DNA from: Undibacterium cyanobacteriorum
GTDB taxonomy: Bacteria; Pseudomonadota; Gammaproteobacteria; Burkholderiales; Burkholderiaceae_D
Direction of reading: 5' to 3'
Assembly (NCBI RefSeq): GCF_031326225.1
Contig: NZ_CP133720.1
Location: 682,001 to 746,000 of the forward strand
DNA: 64,000 nt
Shown: piece after piece, positions 40,741 through 49,841 of the stretch
Position numbering within the stretch: position 1 is the first letter of the stretch
Layout: each line of letters begins with the position of its first letter
Notes under the pieces: generated by a model
Database searches by the model: none
The model's input: the letters and a program-made list of their open reading frames with translations, nothing else
What the model was told of the DNA's origin: nothing
Made by a program: the position numbers and the translations under genes

Positions 40741-41283
40741 ATGATCAACCCACAAGAATTTATTAAGCAACATGTGCGTACTGTGCCCGATTGGCCACAA
40801 GCGGGCATTCAATTTCGCGATATCACTCCCTTACTGCAAGACCCACAAGTGTTTCGGGTTTTGATTGATATTTTCTTAGAACGCTATGCCAGCGCCAATT
40901 TGCAATACGTAGCCGGCCTTGATGCGCGTGGTTTTATTCTTGGTTCGGTGATCGCCTATGAATTGAATTTGGGCTTCATTCCGATTCGCAAAAAAGGTAA
41001 GTTGCCATTTCATACGATCGCTGAGGAATATGATTTGGAGTACGGCAATGCCACGGTTGAACTGCATACCGATGCCTGCAAGGCGGGCGATCGCGTATTG
41101 TTGGTGGATGACTTAATCGCTACCGGCGGTACCATGATCGCTGGCAAAAAGCTTTTGGAACGCTTAGGTGCAACCGTAGTGGAAGCGGCCGTGATTGTTG
41201 ATTTACCAGAGCTCGGCGGTTCGCAGCTGATACGCGATGCAGGACTCGAAGTCTTCAAGGTTTGCGATTTTGCGGGTCATTGA
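40741..41283 (+). CDS. apt: Adenine phosphoribosyltransferase
   Basis: Apt salvages adenine to AMP using PRPP. The PRPP-binding signature is '[14 protein letters not shown]' and the adenine-side region is '[17 protein letters not shown]' with '[11 protein letters not shown]'. The N-terminal '[18 protein letters not shown]' is family typical. The length of 180 residues is normal and GGAG lies upstream of the ATG. Adenine arises from the methyl cycle, so a place next to ahcY makes metabolic sense, although ahcY has its own promoter and riboswitch. Confidence 0.96.
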   Translation: MINPQEFIKQHVRTVPDWPQAGIQFRDITPLLQDPQVFRVLIDIFLERYASANLQYVAGLDARGFILGSVIAYELNLGFIPIRKKGKLPFHTIAEEYDLEYGNATVELHTDACKAGDRVLLVDDLIATGGTMIAGKKLLERLGATVVEAAVIVDLPELGGSQLIRDAGLEVFKVCDFAGH

Positions 41284-41385
41284 ATCATCGAAAAGTACGT
41301 TTCGACCTAAGAAAACTTGTCGCTTATATGCTTAAAATTTAAGCATATTGCGGTTTGGTAGTACGCAAGTTGCACCAAATTGCGC

Positions 41386-41391
41386 TATACT
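41386..41391 (+). promoter_or_regulatory. -10 box of the ahcY promoter
   Basis: TATACT lies ten bases before the first base of the riboswitch, placing the transcript start at about 41398. A matching -35 box is weak. Confidence 0.5.
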
Positions 41392-41400
41392 GACGCTCTT

Positions 41401-41571
41401 CCAAGGAGCGCTGCGACTTCGTGCATCAAAATGAGTTTGTCATTTTTGCACCTTGCCAGGCTTGGATTCTCGAGAAGAATGGTGTTTGAACTAGATGCCT
41501 TCTGTCTCTCAGCAACTGCGCTCACGTTACTTTTTTCTTGAACATCTTAGAAAGGAGGGCGTGAGAACGCC
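41401..41571 (+). ncRNA. S-adenosylhomocysteine (SAH) riboswitch in the ahcY leader
   Basis: The conserved blocks of this aptamer are present in order: 'CCAAGGAGCGCTGCGAC' at 41401, 'CCAGGCTTGG' at 41456 and 'GCAACTGCGCTCACG' at 41512. Stem P1 pairs GAGCGC (41406-41411) with GCGCTC (41518-41523). CCAAG (41401-41405) can pair with CTTGG (41461-41465), as in the family pseudoknot. A possible expression platform follows: CTCACG (41521-41526) can instead pair with CGTGAG (41560-41565), trapping the Shine-Dalgarno AAGGAGG (41552-41558). SAH binding would then free it and switch ahcY on. Confidence 0.88.
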
Positions 41572-41577
41572 ACCATC

Positions 41578-42996
41578 ATGACTACACAAACTACACCAAA
41601 CCTCGCGCAAGACTTCGTCGTTGCTGATTTGAGTTTGGCCGATTGGGGCCGTAAAGAAATTAAAATCGCTGAAACGGAAATGCCAGGCTTAATGGCGATC
41701 CGCGAAGAATTCGCAGCCAGCCAACCTTTGAAGGGCGCACGCATCACCGGCTCTTTGCACATGACGATTCAGACTGCGGTCCTGATCGAAACCTTGAACG
41801 CTTTGGGCGCACAAGTGCGTTGGGCATCGTGCAATATCTATTCAACACAAGATCATGCGGCCGCTGCAATCGCTGCTGGCGGCACGCCAGTGTTCGCGTT
41901 CAAAGGCGAGAACTTGGATGAATACTGGGAATTCACACACCGCATTTTCGAATGGACTGACGGTGGCTACTCCAACATGATTTTGGACGACGGTGGTGAT
42001 GCGACTTTGTTGCTGCATCTCGGTACCCGCGCTGAATCCGATATCTCTGTATTGAACAATCCTGGCTCTGAAGAAGAAACCTGCTTGTTCAATTCGATCA
42101 AGAAGCATTTGGCGATTGATTCAACTTGGTACTCCAAACGTTTAGCCGCCATCAAAGGCGTCACAGAAGAAACCACGACTGGCGTGCATCGTTTGTACCA
42201 AATGCATAAAGAAGGCAAGTTGGCCTTCCCAGCGATCAACGTCAACGATTCCGTCACTAAATCAAAATTCGATAACTTGTACGGTTGCCGTGAATCTTTA
42301 GTCGATGGGGTTAAGCGCGCAACCGATGTAATGATCGCCGGTAAGATCGCGGTGATTGCTGGTTACGGTGATGTCGGCAAAGGCTCTGCACAAGCGATGC
42401 GCGCTTTGTCGGCTCAAGTGTGGGTGACAGAGATCGATCCAATTTGTGCCTTGCAAGCAGCGATGGAAGGTTACCGTGTGGTGACCATGGATTACGCTTG
42501 TGAACACGGTGATATTTTCGTCACGACGACAGGGAACTATCATGTCATCACGCACGAGCACATGTTGAAGATGAAGGATCAAGCGATTGTCTGCAACATC
42601 GGTCACTTCGATAATGAAATCGACGTCGCGTCCTTGAAGCAATACACATGGGAAAACATCAAACCACAAGTTGATCACGTGATCTTCCCATCGGGCCGTC
42701 GCATTATTTTGTTGGCAGAAGGCCGCTTGGTGAACTTGGGTTGCGGTACTGGTCACCCATCGTATGTGATGAGTTCTTCGTTCGCGAATCAAACGATTGC
42801 GCAAATCGAATTGTTCTGCAACACCGCTCAATATCCAGTTGGTGTGTACACCTTGCCGAAGCATCTCGATGAAAAAGTCGCGCGTTTGCAATTGAAAAAA
42901 TTGAATGCGCAATTGACTGAGTTGACGGAAGAACAAGCCAACTATATTGGCGTGAAAAAAGAAGGCCCATACAAGCCAGAACATTATCGCTATTAA
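41578..42996 (+). CDS. ahcY: Adenosylhomocysteinase (SAH hydrolase)
   Basis: AhcY splits S-adenosylhomocysteine into adenosine and homocysteine and so relieves product inhibition of methyltransferases. The NAD-binding motif is '[13 protein letters not shown]', followed by '[16 protein letters not shown]'. The substrate region includes '[14 protein letters not shown]' and the C-terminus is '[13 protein letters not shown]', which closes over the NAD of the partner subunit. The length of 472 residues is usual for proteobacteria. The Shine-Dalgarno is 19 bases from the ATG, but a GGCGT-GAGA-ACGCC hairpin between them shortens the real distance. Confidence 0.97.
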   Translation: MTTQTTPNLAQDFVVADLSLADWGRKEIKIAETEMPGLMAIREEFAASQPLKGARITGSLHMTIQTAVLIETLNALGAQVRWASCNIYSTQDHAAAAIAAGGTPVFAFKGENLDEYWEFTHRIFEWTDGGYSNMILDDGGDATLLLHLGTRAESDISVLNNPGSEEETCLFNSIKKHLAIDSTWYSKRLAAIKGVTEETTTGVHRLYQMHKEGKLAFPAINVNDSVTKSKFDNLYGCRESLVDGVKRATDVMIAGKIAVIAGYGDVGKGSAQAMRALSAQVWVTEIDPICALQAAMEGYRVVTMDYACEHGDIFVTTTGNYHVITHEHMLKMKDQAIVCNIGHFDNEIDVASLKQYTWENIKPQVDHVIFPSGRRIILLAEGRLVNLGCGTGHPSYVMSSSFANQTIAQIELFCNTAQYPVGVYTLPKHLDEKVARLQLKKLNAQLTELTEEQANYIGVKKEGPYKPEHYRY

Positions 42997-43013
42997 TTGC
43001 ACACATCGATTGG

Positions 43014-43046
43014 AGCAGGCGCGCCATGCAAGAATTTGCGCCTGCT
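43014..43046 (+). promoter_or_regulatory. Hairpin between ahcY and the holin-like gene
   Basis: AGCAGGCGC (43014-43022) pairs perfectly with GCGCCTGCT (43038-43046). There is no T tract, so it is more likely an mRNA-stabilising 3' end or processing hairpin than a terminator. Confidence 0.4.
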
Positions 43047-43094
43047 TGAATTGATCGTTTCGTTTGTAGCGTCCTCATTTTCTCGGGAGTGCCC

Positions 43095-43448
43095 ATGCGT
43101 TGGCTTGCCACTTGGCTGATTAATGCAATCGCTTTACTCGCTTTGCCCTATTTGCTGAGCTCGATCACCATCGATAGTTTTCTGACAGCCTTGGTGGTGG
43201 CCGTCGTACTCGGTTTTGTGAATGCAGTACTGCGTCCGATCCTCATCATTCTGACTCTTCCTGCCACAGTGCTCAGCTTAGGTTTGTTTATCTTTGTGAT
43301 TAATGGACTGATGTTTTGGGCAGTAGCAAGCTTGGTAGACGGATTCCATGTCGGTGGATTTTGGTCGGCCACGTTCGGCGCCATACTGTACAGCGTGATC
43401 TCATGGGCGCTCTCGACACTACTTCTTAAGAACGATGAAAACTCATAA
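43095..43448 (+). CDS. Phage holin family (superfamily IV-like) membrane protein
   Basis: This 117-residue protein has four hydrophobic helices and the pattern of the small 'phage holin family' membrane proteins found in bacterial chromosomes ('GFVNAVLRPILIILTLPATVLSLGLF' in pieces, then 'FVINGLMFWAVASLV'). There is no phage context here, and in many beta-proteobacteria it sits between ahcY and metF, so it is probably a housekeeping membrane protein of unknown role. The ATG at 43095 has CGGGAG upstream. Its end overlaps metF by 14 bases. Confidence 0.85.
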   Translation: MRWLATWLINAIALLALPYLLSSITIDSFLTALVVAVVLGFVNAVLRPILIILTLPATVLSLGLFIFVINGLMFWAVASLVDGFHVGGFWSATFGAILYSVISWALSTLLLKNDENS

Positions 43449-44265
43449 TTTTAGTATTGAGTTCTTCCCGCCGAAGACGGAAGACGGCGCGCAAAAATTG
43501 CGCGCAACGCGTGCCAAGTTGGCCGAACTCAATCCCAAGTATTTTTCGGTGACCTTCGGCGCTGGTGGCACCACGCAGCAAGGAACCTTGGACACCGTGG
43601 TCGAAATTCGTAACGAAGGTTTCGATGCTGCGCCCCATTTGTCTTGTGTTGGTGGTAGCAAAGAATCGATACGCCAAATTCTGAAAACCTATCAATCGCA
43701 CGACATCCGCCGCTTGGTGGCCTTACGTGGTGATTTGCCGAGTGGTTACGGCATGGGTGGTGAATTTCGCTATGCGAATGAATTAGTTGAATTTATTCGT
43801 GCAGAAACGGGTGATTGGTTTCATATCGAAGTGGCTGCCTATCCAGAAATGCATCCACAAGCGCGTTCACCACAAGACGACTTGAATAACTTCGTGCGCA
43901 AAGTAAAAGCAGGTGCGAATGCGGCGATCACGCAGTATTTTTATAATGCCGATGCGTACTTCCAGTTCGTCGAGAATGCCCATAAGGCTGGCGTTGACGT
44001 TCCTATCGTCGCTGGCATCATGCCGATTACGAATAGCAGCCAACTGATGCGCTTCTCAGAAATGTGCGGTGCTGAAATCCCACGTTGGGTGCGTTTGAAA
44101 TTGGCGAGCTTCGGCGATGACAGCGCTTCAATCAAAGCTTTTGGTTTGGACGTGGTAACACACATGTGCGAGCGCTTGTTAGAGGGCGGCGCTCCAGGTT
44201 TGCATTTCTATTCTTTGAATCAAGCAGCGGCGACCACTGAAATCTGGAAACGCTTGCTGGCGTAA
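43435..44265 (+). CDS. metF: Methylenetetrahydrofolate reductase
   Basis: MetF makes 5-methyltetrahydrofolate, the methyl donor used to turn homocysteine into methionine. It is an FAD TIM barrel of 276 residues. Key blocks are 'FSIEFFPPKTEDG' with the catalytic glutamate, 'VTFGAGGTTQQGTLD', 'RRLVALRGDLPSG', 'EVAAYPEMHPQA' and 'ITQYFYNADAYFQF'. The start lies inside the end of the holin-like gene, so translation is coupled. ahcY and metF act on both sides of homocysteine, so one riboswitch may set the whole operon. Confidence 0.96.
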   Translation: MKTHNFSIEFFPPKTEDGAQKLRATRAKLAELNPKYFSVTFGAGGTTQQGTLDTVVEIRNEGFDAAPHLSCVGGSKESIRQILKTYQSHDIRRLVALRGDLPSGYGMGGEFRYANELVEFIRAETGDWFHIEVAAYPEMHPQARSPQDDLNNFVRKVKAGANAAITQYFYNADAYFQFVENAHKAGVDVPIVAGIMPITNSSQLMRFSEMCGAEIPRWVRLKLASFGDDSASIKAFGLDVVTHMCERLLEGGAPGLHFYSLNQAAATTEIWKRLLA

Positions 44266-44289
44266 TTGCAGAACTGTTGTTGGTAACGA

Positions 44290-44316
44290 AAACGGAGGCC
44301 AGGCCTCCGTTTTTTG
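44290..44316 (+). terminator. Terminator after metF
   Basis: AACGGAGGCC pairs with GGCCTCCGTT around a short loop, followed by six T residues. It closes the ahcY-metF operon. Confidence 0.9.
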
Positions 44317-44372
44317 TTGCCGCTTTGGGTGCGCTCCTCTAGACTTATTAGCAATAGACAAAGTGAGAACAT

Positions 44373-45740
44373 ATGGATCGAGGGAACTCAAAAAAACGCG
44401 TGGCCTTATTCATCATCGCGGGGGTGATTCTACTTTGCGTGGTGCTCGTCTATTTTTTCTTTAGTGATAGAAGTGCTGACGAGCGCAATACTTCGGAGCG
44501 GAGTCCGAGGCAAACTCAGACAGTGCGCACGGATGGCGACGATATGCAAAGCAGAAAAGCGCCGAGCCAAGTAAGTCCGACGCTCTCTAAAGCGAGTGAA
44601 GCGAGCCAATCAACACTAACGAAGCTGAAGTTCAATAATGCAGATGAACTTTGTAAGGGTTTCGCAGCAAAAGCGTCACCTCAATGGACTGAGGATCAAT
44701 TTGCAGAGGCATTGATGGATCACGTTCGCAGTGATGATCATGCGCTTGAAGACTGGTTGCAATCCATCGCCAGTGCGGGCTCACCGAGGCAAAAAAGCGC
44801 AGCCCTGTCATTGTTGCTGGCAGCAACTGATAGGAAGGTACGAAAAGAGGTCTATTCGCACACACCGAACTGTGACCAATTGAAAGAGTGTTCTGGGCCG
44901 TTGGAAGCCTTAGTCGGGCAGAAGACTAGTCCGTATGCCTATGCTTTGGTGAATCACGCCATTTACTCGTCCGATCCGGTTTTGTATGGGATGGCGCACA
45001 ATATTTGTAAGCGCTTTAGCTTCGACAATGATACCGTGTGTGATCGGGTTGGAGCTTTGCAGTGGATGAAGATCGATCCTGATAATGGAGCAGCAGCGGT
45101 GTACGCACTCGGCGAACTGAAATTGCCTCCGCCTAATCACGACCAGACCGCTTTTGAAAATGCACTGTATCGCTTAAGTCAGGCAAAGAAATTCGATCTT
45201 TACTTCGACGTAGGGAATGAGTTGCCAGCTTTACCGTCTACCTTGGATGATTACCAACACAGGACGGAATTAGAATCCTTGCGTGCTTATTTCTGGGATA
45301 TCACACCGTTACCTCCACATACGAACATCACTCAAGCTTGTAGTGGTGATTATTTGAAGAATACCAGTCGCCGTTCTTTGTGTGAAAAAGTTGCGAATCA
45401 GTATTTACGTGAGAATGCGTTTTTGCTTGATCGCGCAATTTTTTTGAAGTTGGCTGCGCAATTGGGTTGGGAGCCGAATAGCCTGCAAAAATATAGGGAT
45501 GATCTGGATGAAGTGAATGGCTATTACAAAGCACGCAACGAGCGCCAGAAACAGCAACACAAAGATTCATCAGGACGAGCAACAGCATGTCACGGCATTT
45601 TGAAAAAATATGCTGAAGTGGGCAAGTATGCGTCGCAAGGGGAATTCAAGCAGTTTCAACAAGAGGCTAAACAATTCGGTTTGTCGCGCGAGGAACTCAT
45701 CAATATCGGACGCCGTTCAAGAGAGACCCGTTCAGACTAA
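44373..45740 (+). CDS. Membrane-anchored eight-cysteine protein, copy 1 (unknown function)
   Basis: I do not recognise a named family. The 455 residues start with a basic tail and one membrane helix (about residues 10-30), then a polar linker rich in Ser, Arg and Gln (30-85), then a predicted periplasmic helical domain. Eight cysteines at 94, 167, 173, 212, 223, 323, 337 and 406 suggest four disulfides. 'LQWMKIDPDNGAAAVYALGELK' (in pieces) has a TPR/Sel1-like look. It is a tandem paralog of the next gene, with all eight cysteines at the same residue numbers. It follows the metF terminator by 56 bases. Confidence 0.8.
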   Translation: MDRGNSKKRVALFIIAGVILLCVVLVYFFFSDRSADERNTSERSPRQTQTVRTDGDDMQSRKAPSQVSPTLSKASEASQSTLTKLKFNNADELCKGFAAKASPQWTEDQFAEALMDHVRSDDHALEDWLQSIASAGSPRQKSAALSLLLAATDRKVRKEVYSHTPNCDQLKECSGPLEALVGQKTSPYAYALVNHAIYSSDPVLYGMAHNICKRFSFDNDTVCDRVGALQWMKIDPDNGAAAVYALGELKLPPPNHDQTAFENALYRLSQAKKFDLYFDVGNELPALPSTLDDYQHRTELESLRAYFWDITPLPPHTNITQACSGDYLKNTSRRSLCEKVANQYLRENAFLLDRAIFLKLAAQLGWEPNSLQKYRDDLDEVNGYYKARNERQKQQHKDSSGRATACHGILKKYAEVGKYASQGEFKQFQQEAKQFGLSREELINIGRRSRETRSD

Positions 45741-45809
45741 GGATGCTTAGGCCCCGATTTGTGAGCTGCATTTACAATTTTGCGAAATAGTGTGTAAAAA
45801 ACGGATTCT

Positions 45810-47171
45810 ATGCGTCAGGTAAATTTTTCCAAATTTTGTTTAGCAGTGATCGCTGTGCTTGCCGTGCTTCTCGTTGTTGCGCTGCTCTTGCTTCGTGATT
45901 TCTTGGATCAGAATGAGAATGCGGATGAGAATGCTAACGACGCGACTTCTATCTCGAAATATTTATCGAAAGAAGCCGGCGACAAGAGTTTGACGCCCGG
46001 ACGCACGGTAGCGACGATTGAGTCGAATGGGGATAAAGATGAATCAATGCCTCGAGTTGCTACAAGGTTCTCCAATGAAGCTGAACTCTGCAAAAATTTT
46101 GCAACAGACAAATCAACTACCTCTGATCCATTTCAGTTCTTTGACGCATTACAAAGTTATTTGCATGCCTCCGATCACACAGTTGAGGCGTGGCTACGGG
46201 ATATTGCAAAGAATGGTTTGCCGAGGCAACGAGCTGCTGCTTTGTCTTTGCTGTTGGTCGTCGATGTGCGAGCAGCAAAGAAGCTTATTTTCGATAAGAA
46301 TCCAAATTGTGATCAGGACAATCAATGCGCTGAAACCTTACGGGCTGCGTTGTTAGAGAAGACAAATTCTGATCTGACGACCTTGCTCCAACTCGCCATT
46401 TACACATCAGATCCCAGACTCTATGGAATGGCGTACAACGCATGTCATAGTGGGCCGTTTTACGCAACTAATTTGTGCACGCGACTAGGAGCCTCACAAT
46501 GGCTTCAGCGTGACCCCGATAACGGTGCTGCTGCGATGTACGCTCTAGAAGAAATGAAAATGCCTACATCAAGCGATGGTGCCACAGCGCTCGAAAATGC
46601 CTTGTATCGACTGAGTCTGGCCAAGCGGTTCGATCATTATCTTGATGTTGTGGATGAGCTACCTCCTTTGCCGACCAATAATAGTGATTATCAACATAGG
46701 ACAGAGTTAGCCGGCTTGGCCTATGAGCACGTGTTCATGATGCCCATTCCTCCACGCAAAAATATTTTGACTGCGTGTAATGAAGAGGCAGTTAAACAAC
46801 CCCAACGTCGCCTGATTTGCACCTCGATCGCCAATCAACTATTGCGTGATAACGCCTCCATGTTCGATCGAGCGGCGTTTATGCAATTGTCGCGTCATTT
46901 AGATTGGGACAGGGAAAAGCTGCAAAAAATTACGGATGACTTTGATCTGGCGCGTGCCTACTTTCGTGAAATCATGCGACGTGAGGCTCAGCAGGTGCAA
47001 CAGAACTCAGGGCAAATGACAGCATGCCATATGAATTTGAGGCTAATGGATAGAACTCTCAAGACTTTAAAAAGTGGCGAGTTTGCGATGTACTTAGAAG
47101 ATGCAAAGAGCTTCGATATTCCGCGAGAGGAGTTGATCAAGATGGGACGCCGTTTGAGGGCGCCGAAATAG
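45810..47171 (+). CDS. Membrane-anchored eight-cysteine protein, copy 2 (unknown function)
   Basis: This 453-residue protein is the paralog of the preceding gene. It has the same layout: an N-terminal membrane helix (about residues 8-29), an Asn/Asp/Ser-rich linker, and a helical domain from about residue 85. Cysteines are again at 94, 167, 173, 212, 223, 323, 337 and 406. Shared blocks include 'AALSLLL', 'DPDNGAAA.YAL', 'ENALYRLS.AK.FD', 'DYQHRTEL' and 'REELI..GRR'. The linkers do not resemble each other, so the conserved part is the domain. Spacing of 69 bases suggests one transcript. The function is unknown. Confidence 0.8.
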   Translation: MRQVNFSKFCLAVIAVLAVLLVVALLLLRDFLDQNENADENANDATSISKYLSKEAGDKSLTPGRTVATIESNGDKDESMPRVATRFSNEAELCKNFATDKSTTSDPFQFFDALQSYLHASDHTVEAWLRDIAKNGLPRQRAAALSLLLVVDVRAAKKLIFDKNPNCDQDNQCAETLRAALLEKTNSDLTTLLQLAIYTSDPRLYGMAYNACHSGPFYATNLCTRLGASQWLQRDPDNGAAAMYALEEMKMPTSSDGATALENALYRLSLAKRFDHYLDVVDELPPLPTNNSDYQHRTELAGLAYEHVFMMPIPPRKNILTACNEEAVKQPQRRLICTSIANQLLRDNASMFDRAAFMQLSRHLDWDREKLQKITDDFDLARAYFREIMRREAQQVQQNSGQMTACHMNLRLMDRTLKTLKSGEFAMYLEDAKSFDIPREELIKMGRRLRAPK

Positions 47172-47220
47172 CGGGAACTCTAATTTTTTGGTGGCTTTTG
47201 GTAGCCTGAATGATTGTGGA

Positions 47221-47241
47221 GGAGGGAAGGCGCTTCCCTCC
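47221..47241. terminator. Hairpin between convergent copy-2 gene and trpC
   Basis: GGAGGGAAG and CTTCCCTCC form a perfect 9-bp stem with a three-base loop, between two convergent stops. There is no T tract on either strand. Confidence 0.4.
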
Positions 47242-47249
47242 ATCCATGC

Positions 47250-48050
47250 TTAAGAAAAAATCTTCTGCAATTCGACACCGGGTTCGGTTGCGCGCATAAA
47301 TGCTTCACCTACGAGGAAGCTATGCACATCGGCATCGCGCATTTTGGCGACGTCGTCTCTGGTGAAAATGCCGGACTCTGTCACGACTAATTTGTCATTG
47401 GAGATGTGCGGCAGTAGAGCCAGTGTGGTGTCGAGGCTGACGTCAAAGGTGCGTAGATTGCGATTATTGATGCCCAATAAGCGCGTCTTCAATTTCAGCG
47501 CTGCTTCCAGTTCCTTCGCGTCATGCACCTCTACCAAAACATCCATGCCGAGTTCATGGGCGCAAGCTTCGAGTTCTGCCATCAAACCAAAGTCTAGGGC
47601 CGCGACGATGAGCAAAATGCAGTCTGCTCCCCACGCCCGTGCTTGGTACACTTGGTAGGGATCAATCATAAAATCCTTGCGCAAGACTGGTAGGTTGCAT
47701 GCGGCGCGTGCTTGCTTGAGGTAGTCGGCGCAGCCTTGAAAGAATTGCTCGTCGGTGAGAACAGATAAACATGCGGCACCGTATTGCGCATAACTCTGTG
47801 CAATTTCGTTCGGTACAAAGTGTTCGCGAATCACGCCTTTCGATGGCGAGGCTTTTTTGATTTCGGCGATCACCGCAGCGTGGCCATCAGCGATCTTGCG
47901 TCGCATTGCATTTTCGAAACCACGAACTTTTAAGTGTTCGTCGGTCGCTGATTCGACTTTCGCCCGTAAGTTCGCCATCGATAGTTGCGCCTTCGCTTGT
48001 GCAACTTCTGCTACTTTGACGTCGATAATTTTTTTTAGAATATCTGCCAT
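47250..48050 (-). CDS. trpC: Indole-3-glycerol phosphate synthase
   Basis: TrpC closes the indole ring in tryptophan synthesis. It is a single-domain TIM barrel of 266 residues, not fused to TrpF. Motifs include '[14 protein letters not shown]' with catalytic lysines, '[24 protein letters not shown]' (in pieces), '[14 protein letters not shown]' and '[15 protein letters not shown]'. GGAGG lies just before the ATG. It is the last gene of gph-trpE-trpG-trpD-trpC. Confidence 0.97.
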   Translation of the reverse strand: MADILKKIIDVKVAEVAQAKAQLSMANLRAKVESATDEHLKVRGFENAMRRKIADGHAAVIAEIKKASPSKGVIREHFVPNEIAQSYAQYGAACLSVLTDEQFFQGCADYLKQARAACNLPVLRKDFMIDPYQVYQARAWGADCILLIVAALDFGLMAELEACAHELGMDVLVEVHDAKELEAALKLKTRLLGINNRNLRTFDVSLDTTLALLPHISNDKLVVTESGIFTRDDVAKMRDADVHSFLVGEAFMRATEPGVELQKIFS

Positions 48051-48059
48051 CTGACCTCC

Positions 48060-49091
48060 TTATTTTCCTAACTGGTGCGTGACTTCGATCAGTTGTTCAA
48101 GCTTCGCACGCGCAGCGCCAGATGCGATGGCAGCTTGCGCTTTCTTCACGCCGTCGCCGATCGATTCCGCAATGCCGGCGCCATACAAGGCAGTGCCCGC
48201 ATTGAGGCAGACGATGTCCGTCGCGGGGCCCGCAACATTGTTCAGAACGTCGAGGATGCGTGCTTTGGATTCTTCTGCGCCCGATACTTTGAGGCTGCGA
48301 TTCGATACCATCTGCAATCCGAAATCTTCCGGATGGATATCGTATTCTCGAATTTCTCCGTTGACGAGTTCACCGACCATGGTGGGTGCGCCGAGTGACA
48401 CTTCATCCATATTGTCGCGTCCCCATACCACGATCGCGTGTTGTGCTCCTAAGCGTTGCAAGACACGGACTTGAATACCGACCAAGTCAGGATGGAAAAC
48501 GCCCATCAAAATATTGGGTGCGCCCGCAGGGTTAGTGAGTGGCCCCAAAATATTGAAGATGGTACGTACACCTAATTCGCGTCTCACCGGCGCTGCGTGT
48601 TTCATGGCCGCATGATGATTCGGTGCGAACATAAAGCCGATATTCGTTTGTGCGATCGATTGCGCGATTTGTTCGGGTTGTAGATTGATGTTGACGCCTA
48701 AAGATTCCAAAACATCGGCACTTCCAGAGGAAGACGACACACTACGTCCTCCATGTTTCGCAACACGCGCACCAGCGGCCGCAGTCACGAACATCGATGC
48801 GGTGGAAATATTGAACGTATGCGCGCCGTCGCCACCGGTGCCGACGATATCGATCAAATTCTTGGTGTTGGCCATCGGTACTTTGGTTGAAAATTCACGC
48901 ATGACTTGCGCTGCTGCTGTGATTTCGCCAATGCTTTCCTTCTTGACGCGTAAGCCCATCGTTAAGGCAGCGATCATGATCGGTGACATTTCGCCGCCCA
49001 TGATTTTGCGGAAGAGATGCAGCATCTCATCGTGAAAAATTTCGCGATGTTCGATCAGGCGCGTGAGTGCTTCTTGTTGTGAGATGTTCAT
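48060..49091 (-). CDS. trpD: Anthranilate phosphoribosyltransferase
   Basis: TrpD joins anthranilate to PRPP. The PRPP loop is '[17 protein letters not shown]', followed by '[21 protein letters not shown]' (in pieces) and the anthranilate-side '[37 protein letters not shown]' region. It has 343 residues and starts one base after the trpG stop, so the two are coupled. It is a separate protein, not fused to trpG. Confidence 0.97.
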   Translation of the reverse strand: MNISQQEALTRLIEHREIFHDEMLHLFRKIMGGEMSPIMIAALTMGLRVKKESIGEITAAAQVMREFSTKVPMANTKNLIDIVGTGGDGAHTFNISTASMFVTAAAGARVAKHGGRSVSSSSGSADVLESLGVNINLQPEQIAQSIAQTNIGFMFAPNHHAAMKHAAPVRRELGVRTIFNILGPLTNPAGAPNILMGVFHPDLVGIQVRVLQRLGAQHAIVVWGRDNMDEVSLGAPTMVGELVNGEIREYDIHPEDFGLQMVSNRSLKVSGAEESKARILDVLNNVAGPATDIVCLNAGTALYGAGIAESIGDGVKKAQAAIASGAARAKLEQLIEVTHQLGK

Positions 49092-49092
49092 C

Positions 49093-49659
49093 TTACTTCC
49101 CCATTAAAAAATTCTTTAAGAGAGCATGGCCGTGCTCGGACAAAATGGATTCAGGATGGAACTGCACACCTTCGATATCGAAATCTTTGTGGCGCACACC
49201 CATGATTTCGCCGTCTTCTGTCCATGCGGTTACTTCTAAGCAATCGGGCAAGCTGGAACGCTCAATCGCGAGTGAGTGATAACGCGTGACGATATAGGGG
49301 CTTGGTAAATCACTGAAGACACCAACGCCGGTGTGTGCGATTGGTGAAGTTTTTCCATGCATGACTTCTTTGGCGCGGATTACTTTGCCTCCGAAAGCTT
49401 CGGCGATACTTTGATGTCCTAAGCACACACCAAGAATCGGCAGCTTGCCTGCAAAGTGTTTCAGTACCGGGACTGAAATGCCAGCTTCTAATGGTGTGCA
49501 AGGCCCAGGGGAAATGCAAATACGATCAGGCTTGAGTGCTTCGATTTCCTCAATCGTGATTTCATCATTACGGTAAGTGCGAACGTCCTCACCCAACTCA
49601 GCAAAATATTGCACGAGGTTGTAAGTGAAGGAATCGTAGTTGTCTATCATTAATAGCAT
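49093..49659 (-). CDS. trpG: Anthranilate synthase glutamine amidotransferase subunit
   Basis: TrpG supplies ammonia to TrpE, and in many bacteria the same subunit serves folate synthesis. The class I amidotransferase triad is visible: cysteine in 'GVCLGHQ', then histidine and glutamate in 'VQFHPESIL'. The '[16 protein letters not shown]' start is diagnostic. I use the ATG at 49659 (188 residues), which has AGAGG upstream. The upstream in-frame extension to 49770 is not family-like. Confidence 0.96.
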   Translation of the reverse strand: MLLMIDNYDSFTYNLVQYFAELGEDVRTYRNDEITIEEIEALKPDRICISPGPCTPLEAGISVPVLKHFAGKLPILGVCLGHQSIAEAFGGKVIRAKEVMHGKTSPIAHTGVGVFSDLPSPYIVTRYHSLAIERSSLPDCLEVTAWTEDGEIMGVRHKDFDIEGVQFHPESILSEHGHALLKNFLMGK

Positions 49660-49841
49660 ATTGTTTAAACCTCTCAATTCAAAGAATTTTGAATTTTCTA
49701 TATCGATCGAATTCGGTACTTGTGGCGATAGAAATTCAATCAGCGGGATGCAGATCGCGGCGCACAGCACAGCAATATGTCGATATTGCGCGCATGTGCA
49801 ACAAAGAGCTGCGCCTGCTGTTTGGATTTATGCGCCATAAG

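Noticed and set aside
43095..43448. Prophage remnant, because of the holin-like protein
   Set aside because: No other phage gene is nearby and the gene is embedded in the ahcY-metF operon, a normal chromosomal place for this family.
47221..47241. Intrinsic terminator for trpC or for the copy-2 gene
   Set aside because: The 9-bp stem is perfect but there is no U tract on either strand, so I list it only as a hairpin with low confidence.
49660..49770. N-terminal extension of TrpG
   Set aside because: The family starts at the 'MIDNYDSF' strand; the extension has no homology-like text and the ATG at 49659 has AGAGG upstream.
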